From NCBI RefSeq assembly GCF_000807275.1, contig NZ_CP009056.1:2605192-2669191 (forward strand): DNA of 64,000 bases. The letters run 5' to 3'. The notes below the pieces were generated by a model. The model ran no database searches. It was not told where the DNA came from and was given only the letters and a program-made list of their open reading frames with translations. Position numbers and translations under genes: made by a program. Origin of the DNA: Frischella perrara (GTDB lineage: Bacteria > Pseudomonadota > Gammaproteobacteria > Enterobacterales > Orbaceae). This document shows, in pieces, positions 19,417-30,851 of the stretch; position 1 is the stretch's first letter, and each line of letters opens with the position of its first letter.

Positions 19417-21663
19417 TTACGTCGTCAATCGTTTGGCTTCAATAACATCTGGTAGTTGTGCTAATTTATTTAATACTCGGTTAAGGGCTTCTTGATTGTT
19501 GACTTGTAAATCAATATCCATTGTTGCAATTTGTTGTTTACTATCAAGGCGACTTGAGAGTCCTAGTACATTCACCTTTTCATTAGCCACAATCGTTGTA
19601 ATATCTCTTAATAATCCACTTCTATCATGAGCGATAACACGCACTATCATAGTATAACTACTGAAACTATCCGTATTCCATGATGCAGCAACAATTCGTT
19701 CTGGGGCATGTTGTTTCAATTCAATTAATTGTTCACAATCAGCACGGTGAACAGAAACACCTCGACCCAAAGTAACAAAACCGACAATACTATCGCCGGG
19801 AATTGGACGGCAGCATTTAGCCATCGTAATCATGAGATTACCCATACCGGCGATGATGATCTCACTATTATTTTTCTTATTATTTTTACTTTGCGTATTG
19901 GATTTCTGAGTAATTTGTTTTAAGGCAGCCTGATCTTCCTCTTCAGCCGTCGGTTTATTAAATTGTGCATTAATATAATTAACTAATTGATTAATGCGAA
20001 TATCATTACTACCAATGCCCGCGAGTACTTCTTCAAACGTGTGTGCGTTATAGCGTGCGATAAGCAATTTTTCAACGTCCTTGAGAGTTAAGTCTAACGC
20101 TGTTAGTTCATTTTCAAGAATATCTTTACCGGCTGCGATATTTTTATCACGATCTTGTTTTTTAAACCAAGCTTGGATTTTAGCTCTAGCCCGACTACTA
20201 TTAATAAATCCGGCGTTAGGATTTAACCAATCACGACTTGGATTTGGCTGTTTTTGAGTAATGACCTCAATTTCATCACCCATTTTTAATTGATAAGTAA
20301 ATGGCACAATGCGACCACCAACTTTCGCACCAATACAACGATGCCCTACATCACTATGAATATGATATGCAAAATCTAAAGGTGTTGAGCCGGTTGGTAG
20401 ATCGACGACATCGCCTTTAGGGGTAAATACATAAACACGATCATCAAAAACCTGACTACGAATTTGCTCTTGAATTTCGCCATTTTCTGACATCTCCTGC
20501 TGCCAAGCCAAGAGTTTCCTTAACCACGTGATACGTTGGTCATAGGCAGTCATCTTGTTAGTATTGCCTTCTTTGTATTTCCAATGTGCAGCAACACCTA
20601 ACTCGGCATCGTTATGCATTTGTTCAGTTCGAATTTGAATTTCAATCGTTTTATATTGTGGTCCATAAATTACGGTATGAATTGATTGATAACCATTTGG
20701 TTTAGGATTAGCGACATAATCATCAAACTCTTTAGCAATATGTTTAAATTGGCTATGTACAATTCCTAAGGCTGCATAACAATCTTCAACCTGATCACAG
20801 ATAATTCTAACGGCTCGAATATCAAATAGTTGTTCAAATGGCAGATGCTTACGTTCCATTTTACGCCAAATACTGTAAATGTGTTTTGGTCGTCCATATA
20901 CTTCAGCGCGAATATTATCTTGATTCATCATGTTTTGCAGATTTGACACAAAATCATGAATATACCGTTCTCGATCAAGTCGTTTTTCTTTTAATTTCTT
21001 CGCGATCGCACGATATTCGTCGGGATGTAAGTAACGGAAACAAAAATCTTCTATCTCCCATTTTAATTGACCTATCCCTAATCGATTAGCTAAAGGCGCA
21101 TAAATATTAAAACATTCTTTTGCGGCTAAAACCTGCTTTTCTCGAGATTCGTTAATTAACTTACGTAAATAAGTAATGCGTTCTGCTAGTTTAATAATAA
21201 CACTGCGGTAATCATTCACCATAGCTAATAGCATCCGACGGATACTATCAATTTGTTCAAGCGTTGCTGTACCATTTCGGATAGCACTTAGTTGGCGAAT
21301 ACCTTTCATACGAATAATACTGGTCACTAAATGCAAAATATCACGTTCAAATTCTTCGCTAATATCCTCATGACGCAGAATTTTAATGTCTAAGAAAGGG
21401 AAAACCAGTGCAGCACATAAACTATCAATATCCATATTCAAATTGGATAGAATTTCGACCATTTCAATCGCATATTGGAAGCAATAATTTTGTTCGGGCG
21501 AACCAGCACTATTTTCAAAACAAAAATCCCATACCGACTTGAATTTTTGATAGCATTTAGGATTGGTTAAACCAACTATTTGTTTAGCCCATTGTTCAAC
21601 ATCAAATTGTTCTAAAGCAATACGTTCATTGCAGTATTGATGTACTTCTCGTATTGAAACCAT
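19417..21663 (-). CDS. relA: GTP pyrophosphokinase RelA, (p)ppGpp synthetase I
   Basis: Ribosome-associated enzyme of the stringent response. The 748 residues (E. coli RelA 744) carry a degenerate hydrolase domain in which the HD pair is replaced (LVFPFLDIKIL), so it is synthetase only. The synthetase domain (about 240-360) has GRPKHIYSIWRKM, EFDDYVANPKPNGYQSIHT (the RelA-type EFDD signature) and AELGVAAHWKYKEG. The TGS domain has VFTPKGDVVDLPTGSTPLDFAY, followed by a zinc-finger region (AKCCRPIPGD) and a C-terminal ACT domain. It follows rlmD by 12 bp, the E. coli order. Confidence 0.97.
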   Translation of the reverse strand: MVSIREVHQYCNERIALEQFDVEQWAKQIVGLTNPKCYQKFKSVWDFCFENSAGSPEQNYCFQYAIEMVEILSNLNMDIDSLCAALVFPFLDIKILRHEDISEEFERDILHLVTSIIRMKGIRQLSAIRNGTATLEQIDSIRRMLLAMVNDYRSVIIKLAERITYLRKLINESREKQVLAAKECFNIYAPLANRLGIGQLKWEIEDFCFRYLHPDEYRAIAKKLKEKRLDRERYIHDFVSNLQNMMNQDNIRAEVYGRPKHIYSIWRKMERKHLPFEQLFDIRAVRIICDQVEDCYAALGIVHSQFKHIAKEFDDYVANPKPNGYQSIHTVIYGPQYKTIEIQIRTEQMHNDAELGVAAHWKYKEGNTNKMTAYDQRITWLRKLLAWQQEMSENGEIQEQIRSQVFDDRVYVFTPKGDVVDLPTGSTPLDFAYHIHSDVGHRCIGAKVGGRIVPFTYQLKMGDEIEVITQKQPNPSRDWLNPNAGFINSSRARAKIQAWFKKQDRDKNIAAGKDILENELTALDLTLKDVEKLLIARYNAHTFEEVLAGIGSNDIRINQLVNYINAQFNKPTAEEEDQAALKQITQKSNTQSKNNKKNNSEIIIAGMGNLMITMAKCCRPIPGDSIVGFVTLGRGVSVHRADCEQLIELKQHAPERIVAASWNTDSFSSYTMIVRVIAHDRSGLLRDITTIVANEKVNVLGLSSRLDSKQQIATMDIDLQVNNQEALNRVLNKLAQLPDVIEAKRLTT

Positions 21664-21675
21664 TTGTTGTGTTCC

Positions 21676-22995
21676 TCATTTTTTAAACAGTAGCATTGAC
21701 TCAATGTGTTTAGTTTGTGGAAACATATCCAAAATTGAGGCTTTTACGATTTTATAACCTGCCTGTTTTAATTTTTTACTGTCTCGAACCAATGTTGCTG
21801 GATTACAAGAGATATAAACAATATGACTTGGTTGATGAGCAATGATGCTATCCATCACGTGATATGCACCGGCACGCGCTGGGTCGAGCAATATTTTATT
21901 TATTTTATTTGTAAACCAAATTGGTTTTTTCGCTACTTCGTCTAGATTACTAACAAAAAAATCTACCTCTGCTAATAAATGCTGCTGATTTATTCTTGTA
22001 TTGTGTTTAGCTTTTTCTACTAACGTCTGAACTCCTTCAACACCAATCACATGATGACAATGTTGGGCAATAGGAAGCGAAAAATTCCCCATACCACAAA
22101 ACAGGTCTAATACATGATCAGTCGGTTGTAAATCAAGCCAATTAATTGCTTGATAAATCATCTTACGATTGATTTGAGTATTTACTTGAATAAAGTCTTG
22201 TGGACTAAATTCGAGTGTTAAATCATTAATAATATAATAATGATGCTGACTACCACTACAATGCGTTAACGTTTCGCCTAATAAATATAGACTAATTTCG
22301 TGTTGTTCCGCAAAGGTAACTAATATTTGCTTATCTTTTTCAATCAACGGCTTAATATGCCGTAAAATAACAATAATACCACTTTCAGTATGAATTAACT
22401 CTACATGCCCAAGCGCTTTCTTATCTTTTAAGCGATTTAGACAACTTCTTAACGGAACGATTAACTGTTCCAGTTCTGGTACGAGCACTGGGCAAACGGT
22501 AATATTCACAATTTGGTTAGATTCTAATTGCCTAAATCCCATAGCCAATTGATTATTCTGCCACATTAGTGCTAAACGTGCCCGTCGACGATAATGATAT
22601 GGTTTATCCTCTATCACTTGAATATCGGTAACGGTTAACTCATAATTTGCTTCTTTTTTTAATAAATTAGCAAGTGCTTCTGCCTTAAGGTGGTGTTGCA
22701 TTTGTGCCGATATATGCTGCATTTCACAGCCACCACACACTTGATAATGCGAACATAACGCAGTTGTTCGAACTGGGCTGGTACTGCAATATTGTGTTAC
22801 CTTGGCTTTGGCATAATTTTTTCTATCTTCCGTCAGTTTAATTTTAACACGTTCTGACGGTAATGCATTTTTAACAAATACTGTTTTACCTTGATAATGA
22901 GCGATGCCTTGTCCAAATGCATCTAATGAATCAATCGTTAATTCAATCGTCCTTGGTGAAACTGTTTTTTTCGGTGGAGAATAAAATAAAACCAT
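21676..22995 (-). CDS. rlmD: 23S rRNA (uracil-1939-C5)-methyltransferase RlmD
   Basis: SAM-dependent methyltransferase for U1939 of 23S rRNA. The ATG at 22995 gives 439 residues beginning MVLFYSPPKKT, which lines up with the start of E. coli RlmD. An in-frame TTG at 23008-23010 would overlap the coaD stop and add five residues. Domains: TRAM (about 10-70); Fe-S cluster cysteines CSHYQVCGGCEMQH; SAM motif VLDLFCGMGNFSLP; catalytic Cys in VYISCNPATLVRD. It lies between coaD and relA, probably one transcript. Confidence 0.94.
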   Translation of the reverse strand: MVLFYSPPKKTVSPRTIELTIDSLDAFGQGIAHYQGKTVFVKNALPSERVKIKLTEDRKNYAKAKVTQYCSTSPVRTTALCSHYQVCGGCEMQHISAQMQHHLKAEALANLLKKEANYELTVTDIQVIEDKPYHYRRRARLALMWQNNQLAMGFRQLESNQIVNITVCPVLVPELEQLIVPLRSCLNRLKDKKALGHVELIHTESGIIVILRHIKPLIEKDKQILVTFAEQHEISLYLLGETLTHCSGSQHHYYIINDLTLEFSPQDFIQVNTQINRKMIYQAINWLDLQPTDHVLDLFCGMGNFSLPIAQHCHHVIGVEGVQTLVEKAKHNTRINQQHLLAEVDFFVSNLDEVAKKPIWFTNKINKILLDPARAGAYHVMDSIIAHQPSHIVYISCNPATLVRDSKKLKQAGYKIVKASILDMFPQTKHIESMLLFKK

Positions 22996-23006
22996 AGTAC
23001 TTCTAA

Positions 23007-23531
<525 letters not shown>

Positions 23532-23640
23532 TCATACCAAAATGCACCAAAATTGTTAGCACTTGCAAAATTTTATGATAAATAGATAATCGGTTAACAT
23601 TTATTGCTAGTTTTGGTATATTGCTCACAATTCATGCTAT

Positions 23641-24219
23641 TTATTTGCACGAATTGTACGATATGATGGAAGAAAATAAGTGCTGTTGGCTTAATAGCTG
23701 TTGAGGATGCGAGCCCACTAAGCCATGTGGTATAGCTTGTTGTAACGCTTTATAATAATCCACCCAATACGGTAAAATCTGTTGTGTATCAACATCGTTA
23801 AAATTCATGGGATAGCATTGAAAATAGTCTTGACCTTGATGGGTCTTAAATACATGTGTAATTAATTGACTACAATATAACCCGTTACCGGTGGGATGAA
23901 AACTGAAATTATAAGGTAAACCTAAACAGGCTTTTGCCCGCACGATAGCTGGTTTGATCAACGATGGGTCATTAATTGTGGCAATAAGATTGCTATCCGC
24001 TGCATCCAAAAACGTTTGTAAAGAGCGCAAGATGACACCGTATTTTTGTGTTGCTTCTATAACCTGATCATCACCAATATATAAACCAACGTGATTGATA
24101 TTATCAATGGCTAATGTCAGGTTATTCTTGCCCGAACGGCTGACTGCATCATTAAACTGATCATTATGATCAAGACTTTGAAAAATAATACAGCCCGCTT
24201 GGATATTATTTTTTAGCAC
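23641..24219 (-). CDS. YiiX/YebB-like permuted papain-like amidase
   Basis: A 192-residue protein with the circularly permuted NlpC/P60 (papain-like) arrangement. A His motif INHVGLYIGDDQVIEA (about residues 42-57) precedes the Cys motif GLYCSQLITHVF (about 128-139). The LGLPYNFSFHP segment also fits the YiiX/C92 group. These enzymes hydrolyse amide or ester bonds; the substrate is unknown here. No signal peptide is seen. It overlaps the end of bioY by 14 bp, so the two are co-expressed and probably share the BirA-type operator. Confidence 0.75.
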   Translation of the reverse strand: MLKNNIQAGCIIFQSLDHNDQFNDAVSRSGKNNLTLAIDNINHVGLYIGDDQVIEATQKYGVILRSLQTFLDAADSNLIATINDPSLIKPAIVRAKACLGLPYNFSFHPTGNGLYCSQLITHVFKTHQGQDYFQCYPMNFNDVDTQQILPYWVDYYKALQQAIPHGLVGSHPQQLLSQQHLFSSIISYNSCK

Positions 24220-24787
24220 GATAACGCCATAGTGTTAGCATGACAATGGTAGCTAACACAAACTTAATTGCATCAACTCCGACAAAAGGTAGATAACCCA
24301 TTTTTATTGCATCCATTAGACTAATTTGGAAATATCCCGCTAAATAAACGACACCGAATACAAATAGCACTTGATGAGCAACAGCAAAAGCTATAAGACC
24401 GGTCAACCAACGACGGTCATAGCCTTTCTCAGCCGCATAACCGGCAATATAAGCACTCACCACGAATCCATATAAGTAACCCGCTGATGGTGATATTAAC
24501 GCAGCAATGCCACCACTACCATTGGCAAAAACCGGTAATCCTAATGCGCCAACGAATAAATATTGTAATAAAGTTATAGTCGCAAGTTTACGACCTAAAA
24601 ATGCGCCAACTAATAACACCGCCAGTGATTGTAAGCTAAAAGGAACTGGATAGGTTGGAATACTAATATTAGCCGCAATGGCTAATAGTAATGTCGCAAC
24701 TGAAGTGGTAAGTAATTTTTGTTGCCAAGAAGACAACGGCACAAGCGTATTAATAAACGGTGAATAATAAGTTAATTGAGCTTTCAT
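24206..24787 (-). CDS. bioY: Biotin transporter BioY (ECF S-component)
   Basis: A 193-residue integral membrane protein of about six helices that binds and imports biotin, alone or with an ECF energizing module. Family features are ISIPTYPVPFSLQSLAVLLVGAFLGRKLA near the N-terminus (read in two parts), GLPVFANGSGGIAALISPSAGYLYGF, and a VGVDAIKFVLA end. A BirA-type operator lies 70-104 bp upstream, so biotin repression is likely. Neither ECF ATPase nor T-component genes are in this window. The downstream amidase gene overlaps it. Confidence 0.93.
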   Translation of the reverse strand: MKAQLTYYSPFINTLVPLSSWQQKLLTTSVATLLLAIAANISIPTYPVPFSLQSLAVLLVGAFLGRKLATITLLQYLFVGALGLPVFANGSGGIAALISPSAGYLYGFVVSAYIAGYAAEKGYDRRWLTGLIAFAVAHQVLFVFGVVYLAGYFQISLMDAIKMGYLPFVGVDAIKFVLATIVMLTLWRYRAKK

Positions 24788-24857
24788 AATTAATGACCTG
24801 CCTTATGTTAAGAATAATCGTATTTTCAGATCCGCAATATAATGCCGAATAAGATTA

Positions 24858-24891
24858 TTGTAAACTAATTATTATTATTTTTAGTTTACAT
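24858..24891. promoter_or_regulatory. BirA-type biotin operator in the bioY-trpE region
   Basis: TTGTAAACT (24858-24866), a 16-bp spacer, AGTTTACAT (24883-24891). The E. coli bio operator has TTGTAAACC, a 16-bp spacer, then GGTTTACAA, so arms and spacing agree with two symmetric changes. It stands 71 bp before bioY and 100 bp before trpE. Control of bioY by biotinyl-AMP-loaded BirA is the natural reading. Confidence 0.8.
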
Positions 24892-24929
24892 ATGGCACAA
24901 ATTGAACGGAACAAAATCGAGTTTCCATC

Positions 24930-24960
24930 TTGACAATTACTTATGAACTAGTATAGTGAT
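24930..24960 (+). promoter_or_regulatory. trp operon promoter with overlapping TrpR operator
   Basis: TTGACA (24930-24935), 16-bp spacer, TATAGT (24952-24957). The spacer ends GAACTAGT, and the -10 runs into ATAGTGATAC, giving a TrpR-like operator across the -10 that closely resembles E. coli trpPO (from memory, TTGACAATTAATCATCGAAC). Transcription should start near 24964, only about 27 nt before the trpE ATG. Confidence 0.78.
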
Positions 24961-24990
24961 ACAACGCTAGCGAATCAGGAACCGATAACA

Positions 24991-26550
24991 ATGCCAACCC
25001 TTAAACAACTGCAACATAGCATACATTATCACAATGACCCCACCGAGATTTTCAATCAACTTTGTGCCCAACGAACAGCAACGTTACTATTAGAATCGGC
25101 AGAGATCGATAATAAGCAAGGTATTAAAAGTGTCATGATTATTGATGCTGCACTAAGAATTACCGCTTCGAATAACCAAGTAACCATTGTTGCACTGACT
25201 GAAAATGGTGCATCATTGTTACCACTATTAGCGCAATCCTTTAAACAAGGGGTGGACAAGATTCTAGAAACTGAAAAGCAAACGCTAATACTTAATTTTA
25301 CGCAAATTAATAATGATCTAGATGAAGATTCACGCTTAAAATCGTTATCTGTATTTGATGCCTTACGCCATATTCTCAACGTTGTAAAATTACCAGCCGA
25401 GGCTTCCCCCGATGCGATCTTATTGGGTGGACTATTTGGTTATGATTTAGTGGCTGGATTTGAAGATTTACCGCAACTACCTAGCGAACAATGCTGTCAG
25501 GATTTTTGCTTTTATCTTGCCGAAACCTTATTAGAAATCAACCATAAAAACGCCACTGCCATATTAAAAGCTAGTTTATTTACAACGAACCAAGCCGAAG
25601 ATCAACGTTTAACTCAACGTTTACAGCAACTTAGTCAACAGCTTGCACAACCTTTGCAGCCCATACCTGTGCAAACGTTAACTGACATTACCGTTGCTTG
25701 TAATTTAAGTGATGATGACTTTAAAACTATCGTCAAAAAAATGCAGGACGCTATCCAACAAGGCGAAATATTTCAATCAGTACCATCGCGTCGTTTTACC
25801 CTACCTTGTCCAAATCCTTTAGCCGCTTATCATACCTTAAAACAACAAAATCCTAGCCCCTATATGTTCTATATGCAGGATCAAGATTTCATCTTATTTG
25901 GTGCATCACCAGAAAGCGCCTTAAAGTATACTAAAGCAACCAATCAAGTCGAAATCTATCCCATCGCGGGAACTCGGCCTCGTGGTTTAAAAGCTAATGG
26001 TGAAATTGATTATGATTTAGATAGTCGTTTAGAGCTCGAAATGCGCACCGATAAAAAAGAGTTAGCGGAACACTTGATGCTTGTCGATTTAGCACGTAAT
26101 GATTTAGCCCGTATTTGTGAACCTGGTAGTCGATATACAAAAGAACTGTTAAAAGTTGATAGATATTCACACGTGATGCACCTAATTTCTCGTATTGTTG
26201 GGCAGTTACGTGGTGATTTAGATGCGCTACATGCCTATCAAGCCACGATGAATATGGGAACATTAACCGGTGCACCAAAAGTCCGAGCCATGCAGTTAAT
26301 CGCCGAATCAGAAAAAACGAAACGTGGTAGCTATGGCGGTGCTATCGGCTATTTCACCGCTAACGGTGATTTAGATACCTGTATTGTGATCCGAAGTGCC
26401 TATGTTGAGAATGGCATTGCAACCGTCCAAGCCGGTGCCGGCGTTGTATTAGATTCCAATCCACAAGCAGAATCCGATGAGTCACGCAACAAAGCACGTG
26501 CCGTTATTCGCGCTATCGCTCAAGCGCATCATGTTACGGGAGAATTCTAA
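24991..26550 (+). CDS. trpE: Anthranilate synthase component I
   Basis: Makes anthranilate from chorismate, with ammonia from the TrpG domain. The 519 residues have the tryptophan-feedback LLES motif near residue 33 and the chorismate-binding C-terminal domain: [46 protein letters not shown] and [20 protein letters not shown] precedes the ATG. The stop overlaps the start of trpGD by one base (TAATG), which suggests coupled, equimolar synthesis. First gene of trpE-GD-CF-B-A. Confidence 0.97.
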   Translation: MPTLKQLQHSIHYHNDPTEIFNQLCAQRTATLLLESAEIDNKQGIKSVMIIDAALRITASNNQVTIVALTENGASLLPLLAQSFKQGVDKILETEKQTLILNFTQINNDLDEDSRLKSLSVFDALRHILNVVKLPAEASPDAILLGGLFGYDLVAGFEDLPQLPSEQCCQDFCFYLAETLLEINHKNATAILKASLFTTNQAEDQRLTQRLQQLSQQLAQPLQPIPVQTLTDITVACNLSDDDFKTIVKKMQDAIQQGEIFQSVPSRRFTLPCPNPLAAYHTLKQQNPSPYMFYMQDQDFILFGASPESALKYTKATNQVEIYPIAGTRPRGLKANGEIDYDLDSRLELEMRTDKKELAEHLMLVDLARNDLARICEPGSRYTKELLKVDRYSHVMHLISRIVGQLRGDLDALHAYQATMNMGTLTGAPKVRAMQLIAESEKTKRGSYGGAIGYFTANGDLDTCIVIRSAYVENGIATVQAGAGVVLDSNPQAESDESRNKARAVIRAIAQAHHVTGEF

Positions 26551-28193
26551 TGGCTAATATTCTATTCCTAGATAATATTGACTCATTCACCTACAATTTA
26601 GTCGATCAATTACGCTATAGTGGACATCAAGTTATTATTTATCGTAATACTTTACCTGCTGATGTCATCATTAATAAACTGGCCTTATTAGACAATCCCA
26701 TATTATTTTTATCACCAGGTCCAGGCACACCAAGCCAAGCCGGTTGTATGCCTGAACTATTAAAGCGTTTAAAAGGGAAATTACCTATTATCGGTATTTG
26801 TCTTGGACATCAAGCCATTGTTGAATCTTATGGTGGATCGATCGTCCCCGCCGGAGATATCCTGCACGGGAAAGCATCGTTAATTAAACATGACGGAAAA
26901 TATATGTTTAATAATTTACCTAATCCGTTACCTGTTGCACGTTATCATTCTCTAAAAGGAGAAAATATTCCCGATTCGTTAACCATTAATGCAATGTTTG
27001 ATAATATCGTAATGGCGGTAAGAAACAATCAAGATCGCGTATACGGTTTTCAATTCCATCCCGAATCGATTTTAACTATCAATGGTGCGCAGTTACTTAA
27101 TCAGACGATTGAATGTGCTTTAGCTGATCCACAAATTTCAAAACAACCGTCGGTTATGAGTGAAAAAACGGCTGCCCAAACCAGTGAACGACTAGTGCAA
27201 CCAATCCTTAATAAACTCTATCAAGGGCTAATCTTAGAACAATCCGAAAGTGAAATATTATTTAGCCAAATAATTCAAGGTAAATTGGAAGCAACCAAAC
27301 TGGCTACCGCCATAATAAGTATGAAAGTACGAGGTGAAACACCACAAGAAATTGCAGGGGCAGCTAACGCTTTACTACGCCATGCTGATCCCTTTGTTGC
27401 GCCAGAATATGACTTTACCGATATTGTGGGAACAGGTGGTGATGGTACGAACAGTATTAATATCTCTACTGCCAGTACGTTTGTTGCGGCCGCGTTAGGC
27501 TTCAAGGTTGCTAAACATGGTAACCGTGGTGTATCAAGTAAGTCAGGCTCATCTGATGTACTAGCTGCGTTAGGCATTAAATTAAATATGTCAGCTGAAA
27601 CCGCTCGTCAAGCATTAGATGAACTCGGTGTTTGCTTTTTATTTGCTCAACAATATCACTCAGGTTTTCGTTATGCAGCACCGATCCGTCAACAACTAAA
27701 AACTCGCACTATATTTAATATTCTTGGTCCACTAATAAATCCAGCCAAACCGAAACGAATTTTACTGGGTGTTTATGATCGTGGCTTACTAAAACCGATA
27801 GCCGAAACATTATGCATGCTAGGCTATAAGCATGCCATTGTCGTACATGGTTCAGGAATGGATGAAGTCGCGATACATGGCACAACCTATGTTGCTGAAG
27901 TCATCGATGGTGTAATCGATTATTATGAAATTAATCCAGAAGATTTTGGCTTAACAACGTATACGTTAAAAGATATCGAAGGCGGAACCCCCGAACAAAA
28001 CCGGGATATGTTAGTTGATATTTTGCAAGGTCATGGTAAACCAGCTCATGAAGCGGCTATTGCCGTTAATGTAGCAATGTTAATGAAGCTATTTGATCAT
28101 AATGATTTAAAAGCCAATGCAGCTAAAGCTATTACAATGATGCATTCTGGTCAACCTTATCAACTCCTAACTGCATTGGCACAACGAGGTTAA
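26550..28193 (+). CDS. trpGD: Anthranilate synthase glutaminase / anthranilate phosphoribosyltransferase fusion
   Basis: A bifunctional 547-residue protein. Residues 1-195 are the class I glutamine amidotransferase, with nucleophile Cys in [16 protein letters not shown] and His-Glu in [10 protein letters not shown]; they feed ammonia to TrpE. Residues about 215-547 are TrpD, with [37 protein letters not shown] and the [11 protein letters not shown] region, and transfer phosphoribose to anthranilate. The fusion is shared with E. coli. The stop overlaps the trpCF start (TAATG). Confidence 0.97.
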   Translation: MANILFLDNIDSFTYNLVDQLRYSGHQVIIYRNTLPADVIINKLALLDNPILFLSPGPGTPSQAGCMPELLKRLKGKLPIIGICLGHQAIVESYGGSIVPAGDILHGKASLIKHDGKYMFNNLPNPLPVARYHSLKGENIPDSLTINAMFDNIVMAVRNNQDRVYGFQFHPESILTINGAQLLNQTIECALADPQISKQPSVMSEKTAAQTSERLVQPILNKLYQGLILEQSESEILFSQIIQGKLEATKLATAIISMKVRGETPQEIAGAANALLRHADPFVAPEYDFTDIVGTGGDGTNSINISTASTFVAAALGFKVAKHGNRGVSSKSGSSDVLAALGIKLNMSAETARQALDELGVCFLFAQQYHSGFRYAAPIRQQLKTRTIFNILGPLINPAKPKRILLGVYDRGLLKPIAETLCMLGYKHAIVVHGSGMDEVAIHGTTYVAEVIDGVIDYYEINPEDFGLTTYTLKDIEGGTPEQNRDMLVDILQGHGKPAHEAAIAVNVAMLMKLFDHNDLKANAAKAITMMHSGQPYQLLTALAQRG

Positions 28194-29596
28194 TGATGGC
28201 AATTGAATCACTAAAAAATAATGTTGCGATGGCAACAGTACTAAAAAAAATTGTTACCGATAAAGTAAATTGGGTCGAACAACGGAAACAAACACAACCG
28301 CTGGCAAGTTTCAAAACACAATTACAACCAAGCGATCGTTGTTTCTACCAAGCACTGACCGATCAACATAGCGTTTTTATTTTAGAATGCAAAAAAGCCT
28401 CTCCATCAAAAGGGCTAATTCGTGCTGATTTTGATCCGGCAATGATTGCCAAAACCTATGCCCCATACGCTAATGCCATATCTGTATTAACCGATGAGAC
28501 CTATTTTCAAGGCAGTTTTGATTTCTTACCGATTGTCCGACAGCATACCCAACAACCAATTTTATGTAAGGATTTCATCATTGATGAATATCAAATCTAT
28601 TTAGCCCGCTACTATCAAGCTGATGCCATATTGTTAATGTTATCAGTGTTAACTGACGATGAGTATCAAAGGCTTAGCCAATTAGCTCATCAGTTTAATA
28701 TGGGAATATTAACCGAAGCGAGTACGCCAGAAGAAGTGGAACGTGCGATAAAATTAAATGCTAAAGTGATCGGTATAAATAATCGAGATCTACGAGATTT
28801 ATCAGTTGATCTTAATCGAGTTAAAAATCTATCCGCGTCAATTCCTGCTGATCGAATTGTGATCAGCGAGTCAGGTATTCATACCCATTCTCAAATTTTA
28901 TCATTGAGCCAACATGCACACGGTTTTTTAATTGGTAGCGCCTTAATGGCAGAATCTAATCTTGAATTAGCTATTCGCAAAGTTATATTTGGTGAAAATA
29001 AGGTGTGTGGTTTGACGCAAAAAAATGATGCGTTAGTCGCCTACCAAGCCGGAGCCGTTTATGGCGGTTTAATTTTCGTTAAAACCTCCCCGCGGTATAT
29101 TGACCCCAATCAAGCACGAATAGTAATGTCTGCTGCGAAACTCAATTGGGTCGGTGTATTTAGAAATGAGAATCCAAACTACATCACCGAGGTAGCTAAG
29201 ACACTCAAATTATACGCTGTACAATTACATGGGAACGAAGATCAAAACTATATTCAACAATTAGCCAAATTACTTCCTTCCACTTGTCAAATTTGGCAAG
29301 CATTAAGCATTAACCATACCATTCCTGACTATAATAATCCTCTAATTTCCCGCTATATTTTTGATAATGGAGAAGGAGGCAGTGGTCAATCATTTAACTG
29401 GCAACTGTTAGCGAACAAAAATCTTAGTAACGTATTATTAGCAGGGGGTATTAATCCCGATAATGCGATCACAGCTATTCAAACCGGCGTGGCGGGATTA
29501 GATATTAATTCCGGTGTAGAAATATCCGCAGGTCACAAGGATCCGCAAAAACTAACAACTTTATTTGCACGCTTAAGAGGTTATCCTTATTCATAA
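28193..29596 (+). CDS. trpCF: Indole-3-glycerol phosphate synthase / phosphoribosylanthranilate isomerase fusion
   Basis: A bifunctional 467-residue protein. The N-terminal barrel (about 10-265) is IGPS, with FILECKKASPSKG, PILCKDFIIDEYQIYLARYY, GINNRDLRDL and ISESGIHTH. The C-terminal barrel (about 270-465) is PRAI, starting KVCGLT and containing VGVFRN, VQLHGNE and LLAGGINPDNA. Starts at ATG 28193, 28196 or 28229 are possible. The first overlaps the trpGD stop and keeps the coupling, while the last aligns best with E. coli TrpC. Confidence 0.96.
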   Translation: MMAIESLKNNVAMATVLKKIVTDKVNWVEQRKQTQPLASFKTQLQPSDRCFYQALTDQHSVFILECKKASPSKGLIRADFDPAMIAKTYAPYANAISVLTDETYFQGSFDFLPIVRQHTQQPILCKDFIIDEYQIYLARYYQADAILLMLSVLTDDEYQRLSQLAHQFNMGILTEASTPEEVERAIKLNAKVIGINNRDLRDLSVDLNRVKNLSASIPADRIVISESGIHTHSQILSLSQHAHGFLIGSALMAESNLELAIRKVIFGENKVCGLTQKNDALVAYQAGAVYGGLIFVKTSPRYIDPNQARIVMSAAKLNWVGVFRNENPNYITEVAKTLKLYAVQLHGNEDQNYIQQLAKLLPSTCQIWQALSINHTIPDYNNPLISRYIFDNGEGGSGQSFNWQLLANKNLSNVLLAGGINPDNAITAIQTGVAGLDINSGVEISAGHKDPQKLTTLFARLRGYPYS

Positions 29597-29657
29597 GCTC
29601 ATTTTATAAAATTAATTTCACAGTAATTGCAATGATACTGTTTAAAAGGAAAACATA

Positions 29658-30851
29658 ATGGCAAAATTAAATCCTTATTTTGGCGAATTTGGTGGACAAT
29701 ATGTACCACAGATTCTCATTCCGGTACTTGATAATCTAGAACAAGCATTTTTATCTGCCAAGGATGATCCTGCTTTTCAACAAGAGTTTCAGGATCTTCT
29801 TAAAAACTATGCAGGACGCCCAACACCATTAACATTGTGCCGAAATCTAACGGCAGGTAGTAAAACTAAACTCTATCTAAAACGGGAAGATTTGGTACAT
29901 GGTGGGGCTCATAAAACAAACCAAGTTCTCGGTCAAGCATTACTCGCCAAACGTATGGGAAAAACTGAAATTATTGCCGAAACAGGTGCTGGTCAACATG
30001 GTGTTGCCTCTGCATTAGCCTGCGCATTATTAGGGTTAAAATGCCGAATCTATATGGGTGAGAAAGATGTGCAACGTCAAGCACCTAACGTTTTTAGGAT
30101 GCGCTTAATGGGTGCGACCGTTATTCCTGTTACAACAGGCAGTGCAACCTTAAAAGATGCGTGTAATGAGGCGCTACGCGATTGGTCTGGTAGCTATGAA
30201 CGCGCTCATTATATGCTCGGCACCGCAGCAGGACCGCATCCTTTCCCTACCATTGTCCGTGAATTCCAACAAATGATCAGTGCCGAAGCTAAACAACAAA
30301 TCCAAGAGAAGGAAGGTCGATTACCTGATGCCGTCATTGCTTGTGTTGGCGGTGGTTCAAATGCTATCGGGATGTTTGCCAATTTTATTGACGAAAAAAA
30401 TGTACAATTAATTGGTGTTGAACCGGCAGGACACGGTATTGAAACAGGTCAACATGGCGCTTCGTTAAAACATGGAAAACTTGGTATTTATTTTGGTATG
30501 AAATCACCGATGATGCAAACCGAGGAAGGGCAAATCGAAGAATCCTATTCTATCTCTGCCGGATTAGATTTTCCATCAGTTGGTCCGCAACATGCTTATC
30601 TTGATAGTATTGGTCGAGCACAATATGTATCGATTACAGATGATGAAGCATTAGATGCATTTAAGGCATTATCACGTAATGAGGGGATCATACCTGCACT
30701 AGAATCCTCGCATGCGCTTGCCTATGCCTTAAAGTTAATAAAAAATAATCCAGAAAAAGAACAAATTCTGATCGTCAATTTGTCAGGCAGGGGAGATAAA
30801 GATATCTTTACTGTATACGATATTCTAAAAGCAAGAGGGGAAATCGCATGA
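29658..30851 (+). CDS. trpB: Tryptophan synthase beta chain
   Basis: PLP enzyme joining indole and serine. The 397 residues match E. coli TrpB (397). [11 protein letters not shown] is at the start, PLP-lysine in [29 protein letters not shown], phosphate-binding [12 protein letters not shown] and [16 protein letters not shown]. It lies 61 bp after trpCF with AAAGGA before the ATG. It overlaps trpA by 4 bp (ATGA), which fits the alpha2-beta2 complex with channelled indole. Confidence 0.98.
   Translation: MAKLNPYFGEFGGQYVPQILIPVLDNLEQAFLSAKDDPAFQQEFQDLLKNYAGRPTPLTLCRNLTAGSKTKLYLKREDLVHGGAHKTNQVLGQALLAKRMGKTEIIAETGAGQHGVASALACALLGLKCRIYMGEKDVQRQAPNVFRMRLMGATVIPVTTGSATLKDACNEALRDWSGSYERAHYMLGTAAGPHPFPTIVREFQQMISAEAKQQIQEKEGRLPDAVIACVGGGSNAIGMFANFIDEKNVQLIGVEPAGHGIETGQHGASLKHGKLGIYFGMKSPMMQTEEGQIEESYSISAGLDFPSVGPQHAYLDSIGRAQYVSITDDEALDAFKALSRNEGIIPALESSHALAYALKLIKNNPEKEQILIVNLSGRGDKDIFTVYDILKARGEIA

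Noticed and set aside
24961-24990. trpL leader peptide
   Set aside because: Only 30 bp separate the promoter from trpE, and there is no ATG with Trp codons in it.
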